Virus record (IMG/VR): IMGVR_UViG_3300044729_002459
Location: 1 to 25,642 of that record
DNA: 25,642 nucleotides
Reading direction: 5' to 3' (one strand)
Source: a virus
Below are positions 23,264 through 25,642 of the stretch, one piece after another. How positions within the stretch are numbered: position 1 is the first letter of the stretch; every line of letters starts with the position of its first letter. The position numbers and the translations under genes are program-made. Under the pieces are notes generated by a model, which did no database searches, was not told the DNA's origin, and saw only the letters and a list, made by a program, of their open reading frames with translations.

Positions 23264-23281
23264 CGTCTACTCCACTCTGAT

Positions 23282-23299
23282 GCCCGGTGACCGCCGGGC
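23282..23299. other. Short G+C hairpin upstream of the SSB gene
   Basis: GCCCGG and CCGGGC pair perfectly around the 6-nt loop TGACCG, in the 41-nt gap between the small unknown gene and the SSB gene. No T run follows. It may slow RNA decay or transcription slightly, or be chance in such G+C-rich DNA. Confidence 0.3.
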
Positions 23300-23304
23300 G
23301 CGGG

Positions 23305-23517
23305 TCAGATTTCGCGGGACCACACGGCCCGCAGGTGTTCGGCAGTGTCGTCCAGCAGGCCGGCTGCCACCTGCTCGTCCAGGTCGGTGCGGTACCACAC
23401 CTCGCCGGCCTCGACGCGGTGCATGACGATCAGCATGTAGCCGCCATCCTGGCCGACTCGACGGTCCAGCACATCGCCCACGGCGTTGATCAAGTCACTG
23501 AGCTCGCGCTGTCTCAT
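23305..23517 (-). CDS. Small unknown protein
   Basis: The 70-residue protein begins at ATG 23517, overlapping the previous stop as ATGA; a start seven codons earlier would run into the upstream gene. It has an N-terminal helix (QRELSDLINAVGDVLDRRVG), a strand pair (GYMLIVMHRVEAGEVWYRTD) and a C-terminal helix (AAGLLDDTAEHLRAVW). I do not recognise a family. Tight coupling inside the operon supports that it is expressed. Confidence 0.6.
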   Translation of the reverse strand: MRQRELSDLINAVGDVLDRRVGQDGGYMLIVMHRVEAGEVWYRTDLDEQVAAGLLDDTAEHLRAVWSREI

Positions 23518-23909
23518 CGGGCACCCGTCGGCGGCCACGGATGGCCACCACGCTGGGCATAGCGCCGAGCCGCAGTGTACGCCGCTTCTTCGTGGTCATA
23601 GGCCCGCCACCAGTCCGGGGACTGGTCTGCCAAGCGGCGGTAGGTCAGCCCCGGTCGCTTGTCGAGCTCAAGCTTGGCGGGCGGCTCAAGCGGGACTTCG
23701 GCGGCGGTGCCAAGCCGCCAGATGGGGGCATCGCCCAGCGGCTCCACACCCACGCGCCAGACCAGCGCGTCATCCTCTGCAAGCGCCAGCAGGCTGGCGA
23801 CGTTGCGGCGGTCGCGGCCGGTGTGCTCGGCAATCTGCCGAGCCGTCGCATCGCCGAGCGTTCGGAGGCTGTCGAGCACATCCCAGCGGGCCACGGACAT
23901 ACGCTTCAT
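23514..23909 (-). CDS. Winged-helix DNA-binding protein
   Basis: The 131-residue protein starts at ATG 23909, overlapping the previous stop as ATGA. Residues 5-55 form a winged-helix module (VARWDVLDSLRTLGDATARQ, then AEHTGRDRRNVASLL and a wing with ALVWRVG). The rest is a mixed tail with WWRAYDHEEAAYTAARRYA and a Pro-rich end. The module closely resembles the first module of the neighbouring gene at 23906-24379, so they probably arose by duplication. A transcriptional regulator role is likely; the target is unknown. Confidence 0.7.
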   Translation of the reverse strand: MKRMSVARWDVLDSLRTLGDATARQIAEHTGRDRRNVASLLALAEDDALVWRVGVEPLGDAPIWRLGTAAEVPLEPPAKLELDKRPGLTYRRLADQSPDWWRAYDHEEAAYTAARRYAQRGGHPWPPTGAR

Positions 23910-24379
23910 TTCCGCACCCACACCGACGGGAAGTCCTTGACGACCAAGCGCCACACGATGGCGGGCGGCCCCTCGGACACCTTGCGGCGTCCAGCGCGCT
24001 CAATCAGCCCAACTTTCTCGGCGCGCATCACAACCGAATACATGGTTTTCTTGCTGCGATTGAGTGCCGCCACAATGGCGGGCATCGTGGCTTCTCCGCC
24101 ATTCCGCCGCATGTAGTCAAGCACCTGCCATCGAGCGCGACGCATATCAAGCACGGCAGGGTCAGGCTCAGAGACCAGCCCGGTGCAGGTGTAGCGATAG
24201 GCGTAATCGCCGTCGGGGATGGACACTGCGACCCGGGTCACCAGCTTCTGGTGGAGCATGCGCCCGATCATGCGGCCGATGGTGCCCTGATCACGTCCGG
24301 TGTCCTCTGCGATCTGGCGCAGCGTCGCGCCACCCAGCCGCTGGATGGTGTCGAGCACATCCCACTGCGCGGTCGTCAC
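23906..24379 (-). CDS. Tandem winged-helix DNA-binding protein
   Basis: The 157-residue protein contains two winged-helix modules. Module 1 spans about residues 3-52 (QWDVLDTIQRLGGATLRQIA, then TGRDQGTIGRMIGRM). Module 2 spans about 80-130 (RARWQVLDYMRRNGGEATMP, then NRSKKTMYSVVMRAEKVG). Both follow the MarR/replication-initiator-like pattern of helix, recognition helix and wing. It starts at GTG 24379 with GTGA overlap. Two DNA-binding modules in one chain could bind a long or two-part site such as an operator or origin. It is the larger of two related neighbours in the operon. Confidence 0.7.
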   Translation of the reverse strand: MTTAQWDVLDTIQRLGGATLRQIAEDTGRDQGTIGRMIGRMLHQKLVTRVAVSIPDGDYAYRYTCTGLVSEPDPAVLDMRRARWQVLDYMRRNGGEATMPAIVAALNRSKKTMYSVVMRAEKVGLIERAGRRKVSEGPPAIVWRLVVKDFPSVWVRK

Positions 24380-24495
24380 CGGTCACCCCGACGGGTCAGC
24401 GCCTGCCACCAGCGCTCCCGGATGCCATCCGGCGCGAGGCCGTAGGCCGTGCACACGGTCAGGATGATGCACCAGGCCACGATGTGGTCACCCAC
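24376..24495 (-). CDS. 39-residue membrane microprotein
   Basis: GTG 24495 overlaps the stop of the upstream gene, with GAGGTG a few bases upstream as a ribosome binding site, and the stop overlaps the next start as GTGA. The product has a hydrophobic helix (HIVAWCIILTVCTAYGLA, about residues 4-21) and a basic C-terminus (RERWWQALTRRGDR), the form of a single-pass inner-membrane microprotein with its tail inside. Double coupling makes it very likely translated. Role unknown; small membrane proteins in early operons can be superinfection-exclusion or host-takeover factors, but this is a guess. Confidence 0.55.
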   Translation of the reverse strand: MGDHIVAWCIILTVCTAYGLAPDGIRERWWQALTRRGDR

Positions 24496-24697
24496 GGCGC
24501 ACCTCAAAGGGCATGCTGTCGCGGCGGCGCTTGGCGCTGTCGAGCCACTTGGACGCGGCCTGCAGCGTCGAGGTCGAGTCCGGGTGGTGCAGCATCGCAG
24601 AGATAATGACCTCCGCCTCAAGCACGTCGCCGGTGATCAGCGCGATGCCGTCAGCGTCGGCTGGATAGCCGGCAAGTCGCAGCGGAATCAGGTTCAT
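24488..24697 (-). CDS. Small unknown protein, first gene of the leftward operon
   Basis: The 69-residue protein starts at ATG 24697 with a perfect AGGAGG on the minus strand at 24705-24710, spaced 7 nt. It has strands near the start (NLIPLRLAGYPADADGIALI), a helix (VLEAEVIISAMLHH) and a basic helical end (ASKWLDSAKRRRDSM). The frame stays open far upstream, but that part overlaps the divergent promoters and the opposite operon and is rejected. I do not recognise a family. Confidence 0.65.
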   Translation of the reverse strand: MNLIPLRLAGYPADADGIALITGDVLEAEVIISAMLHHPDSTSTLQAASKWLDSAKRRRDSMPFEVRRG

Positions 24698-24716
24698 GGT
24701 CGTTCCTCCTGGCCAT

Positions 24717-24745
24717 GTTCTACTGCGACTGCGAAACGGCGTCAA
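24717..24745 (-). promoter_or_regulatory. Leftward early promoter
   Basis: On the minus strand TTGACG (24745-24740), a 17-nt spacer and TAGAAC (24722-24717) match five and four of six consensus bases. It lies 20 nt upstream of the start at 24697, just before the AGGAGG. It should drive the nine-gene minus-strand operon. Its -35 box is 4 bp from the -35 box of the rightward promoter. Confidence 0.65.
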
Positions 24746-24749
24746 GCGG

Positions 24750-24778
24750 TTGCTAAAAATATTCGACGGTGTTATACC
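24750..24778 (+). promoter_or_regulatory. Rightward early promoter
   Basis: TTGCTA (24750-24755), a 17-nt spacer and TATACC (24773-24778) each match four of six consensus bases with ideal spacing; the spacer is unusually A+T-rich for this genome (AAAAATATT). A strong GAGGAGGG at 24784-24791 and ATG 24795 follow. The two promoters are back to back, so a protein bound between them could control both directions. Confidence 0.6.
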
Positions 24779-24794
24779 CGGAAGAGGAGGGTGT

Positions 24795-24998
24795 ATGGCC
24801 GACGACGTCCAGATTGGGGTCCGAATGCCGCGGGAGCTGGTCGCCGCGATCGAGAGGATCGCGGCTCGGGAGCACCGGACGGTGTCCGGGCAGGTCCGCG
24901 CGTGGGTCCAAGCCGCGGTGCAGGCCGACGAGTCCCGGCTCCGCGACCAGCGCGCGCAAGAGGACCGCCTTGAGCGGGACCGGTGGGGGGAGCCATGA
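24795..24998 (+). CDS. Ribbon-helix-helix regulator
   Basis: The 67-residue protein starts at ATG 24795 (GAGGAGGG at 24784-24791); an in-frame upstream ATG at 24696 is rejected because it lies within the opposite gene start. The RHH pattern is clear: strand VQIGVRMP, helix RELVAAIERIAAREH, a turn with RTVSGQ and helix VRAWVQAAVQADE, then a charged helix (LRDQRAQEDRLERDRW). As the first gene of the rightward operon beside divergent promoters, it is a good candidate repressor of one or both. Its stop overlaps the next start as ATGA. Confidence 0.75.
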   Translation: MADDVQIGVRMPRELVAAIERIAAREHRTVSGQVRAWVQAAVQADESRLRDQRAQEDRLERDRWGEP

Positions 24999-25378
24999 CC
25001 CCCGACCCGAACGCCCTTGCCCGCCGCGCCGTCGCCTGCCGCCGGTGGCGGTGGATGCCTGGGATGCGCTACCTTGTGCCGCGCGCCGCACCGCTCGAGT
25101 CGCTCGTCGGCCGGGTCCCGGACCTCACGCGGGGCTGGACTCGCCCCCCGGGGATGCTCCCCGACCTGTCCGACCCCGCCACGCTGGGGTGCATGCTCGC
25201 CCTCGTGCGGGAGGCGTGGGATGACCCTCGACTGGTCGCCATCTACTGCGAGGCCTGGAACCTCGGCCAGTCCGAGGGATGGGCCGTCCAATGTACGGAC
25301 AACCGCCTGCCCGTGGCGGGCGAGGACTACCCGAGCGAGGCCGAGGCGCTGGTCGCGGCCCTGGAGGGTGCCCCGTGA
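24995..25378 (+). CDS. Unknown protein of the rightward early operon
   Basis: The 127-residue protein starts at ATG 24995 by ATGA overlap and ends by GTGA overlap with the methyltransferase gene, so it is firmly part of the operon. It has a basic helical start (LARRAVACRRWRWMPGMRYL), a Pro-rich middle, a helix (LGCMLALVREAWDDPRLVAI) and a final part with GWAVQCTDN and an acidic end (SEAEALVAALEGAP). The N-terminal pattern occurs in small phage proteins of unknown function, which is all I can say. Confidence 0.6.
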   Translation: MTPDPNALARRAVACRRWRWMPGMRYLVPRAAPLESLVGRVPDLTRGWTRPPGMLPDLSDPATLGCMLALVREAWDDPRLVAIYCEAWNLGQSEGWAVQCTDNRLPVAGEDYPSEAEALVAALEGAP

Positions 25379-25642
25379 CCCGAGCCCTCGGCGACGCGTA
25401 CTACACGCCGGCCCACGTCGCGGCCCGGTGCGTCCGGTGGCTCGCTCCGCGGATCCCGAGCGTCCGGACCATCGTCGAGCCATCGGTCGGCGCGGGCGCG
25501 TGGGTACGGGCCGCTCGGGCGGCGTGGCCGGATGCGGTGGTCGACCGGTACGACGTGTCTCCGGACGCGGCTGGCCTCACGCTCGACGTGGGCCCGCAAG
25601 ATCGATCCGTCATCGCCGACTGGACCCTGCCTACGGATGGTC
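25375..25642 (+). CDS. N6-adenine DNA methyltransferase, N-terminal part (cut by window end)
   Basis: Starting at GTG 25375, the visible 89 codons contain DAYYTP near the start (residues 7-12) and the S-adenosylmethionine-binding motif I, VEPSVGAGAW (34-43), followed by RYDVSPDAAG with the acidic residue that binds the methyl donor. This order is typical of N6-adenine methyltransferases of phages. The catalytic DPPY-type motif IV would lie beyond the window, so activity cannot be judged. Such enzymes can protect phage DNA from restriction or alter gene expression. No nuclease partner is visible upstream, so it is likely an orphan methylase. Confidence 0.7.
   Translation, partial: MTRALGDAYYTPAHVAARCVRWLAPRIPSVRTIVEPSVGAGAWVRAARAAWPDAVVDRYDVSPDAAGLTLDVGPQDRSVIADWTLPTDG

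Noticed and set aside
24488-25483. 331-codon minus-strand frame crossing the divergent promoters
   Set aside because: Only the last 69 codons have a good start (AGGAGG then ATG 24697); the rest opposes the RHH operon.

Overview
The window is a high-G+C segment (about two thirds G+C by eye) of a tailed double-stranded DNA phage or prophage. It is almost fully coding, with many ATGA, GTGA and TGATG stop/start couplings and some TTG starts. A tail tube gene, a tape measure gene and a tail-chaperone pair with a -1 frameshift site, and no sheath gene, indicate a siphovirus-type long non-contractile tail. The host cannot be named from this sequence; no tRNA, integrase, attachment site or CRISPR array was seen.

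Left to middle (about 1-18.9 kb, plus strand) is the late morphogenesis cluster: putative small terminase, large terminase, portal, scaffold-like protein, major capsid protein after a candidate promoter, three small or unknown capsid-region proteins, connector, tail terminator, tail tube, chaperones G and GT, an HK97-gp10-like protein, tape measure, and a tail-tip/fibre block. That block holds a 1055-residue protein with sialidase-type Asp-boxes, a hub-like protein, a small beta-rich protein, a 744-residue fibre ending in a glycine-rich domain, and a fibre-assembly-like protein.

From 18.9 to 20.0 kb lies a probable lysis cassette: two small membrane proteins and a small Cys/His hydrolase candidate. 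A separate two-gene unit follows (20.05-20.80 kb): a very acidic lysine-free protein and a ribbon-helix-helix protein, with its own promoter, an inverted repeat over the -35 box and a hairpin touching the ribosome binding site. This is the most accessory-looking part of the window and could be a moron or counter-defence unit.

From 24.70 down to 20.73 kb nine genes run on the minus strand from one promoter: two small proteins, two winged-helix proteins carrying three related modules, a small unknown, a single-strand DNA-binding protein with a bacterial SSB-type C-terminal tip, a DnaQ-fold exonuclease-like protein lacking one expected acidic residue, a zinc-ribbon protein and a MazG-like protein. 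A back-to-back promoter drives a rightward operon from 24.80 kb: a ribbon-helix-helix protein, an unknown protein and the start of an N6-adenine methyltransferase cut by the window end. The 24.70-24.79 kb gap therefore looks like an early control region, with the late genes to the left served by separate promoters.
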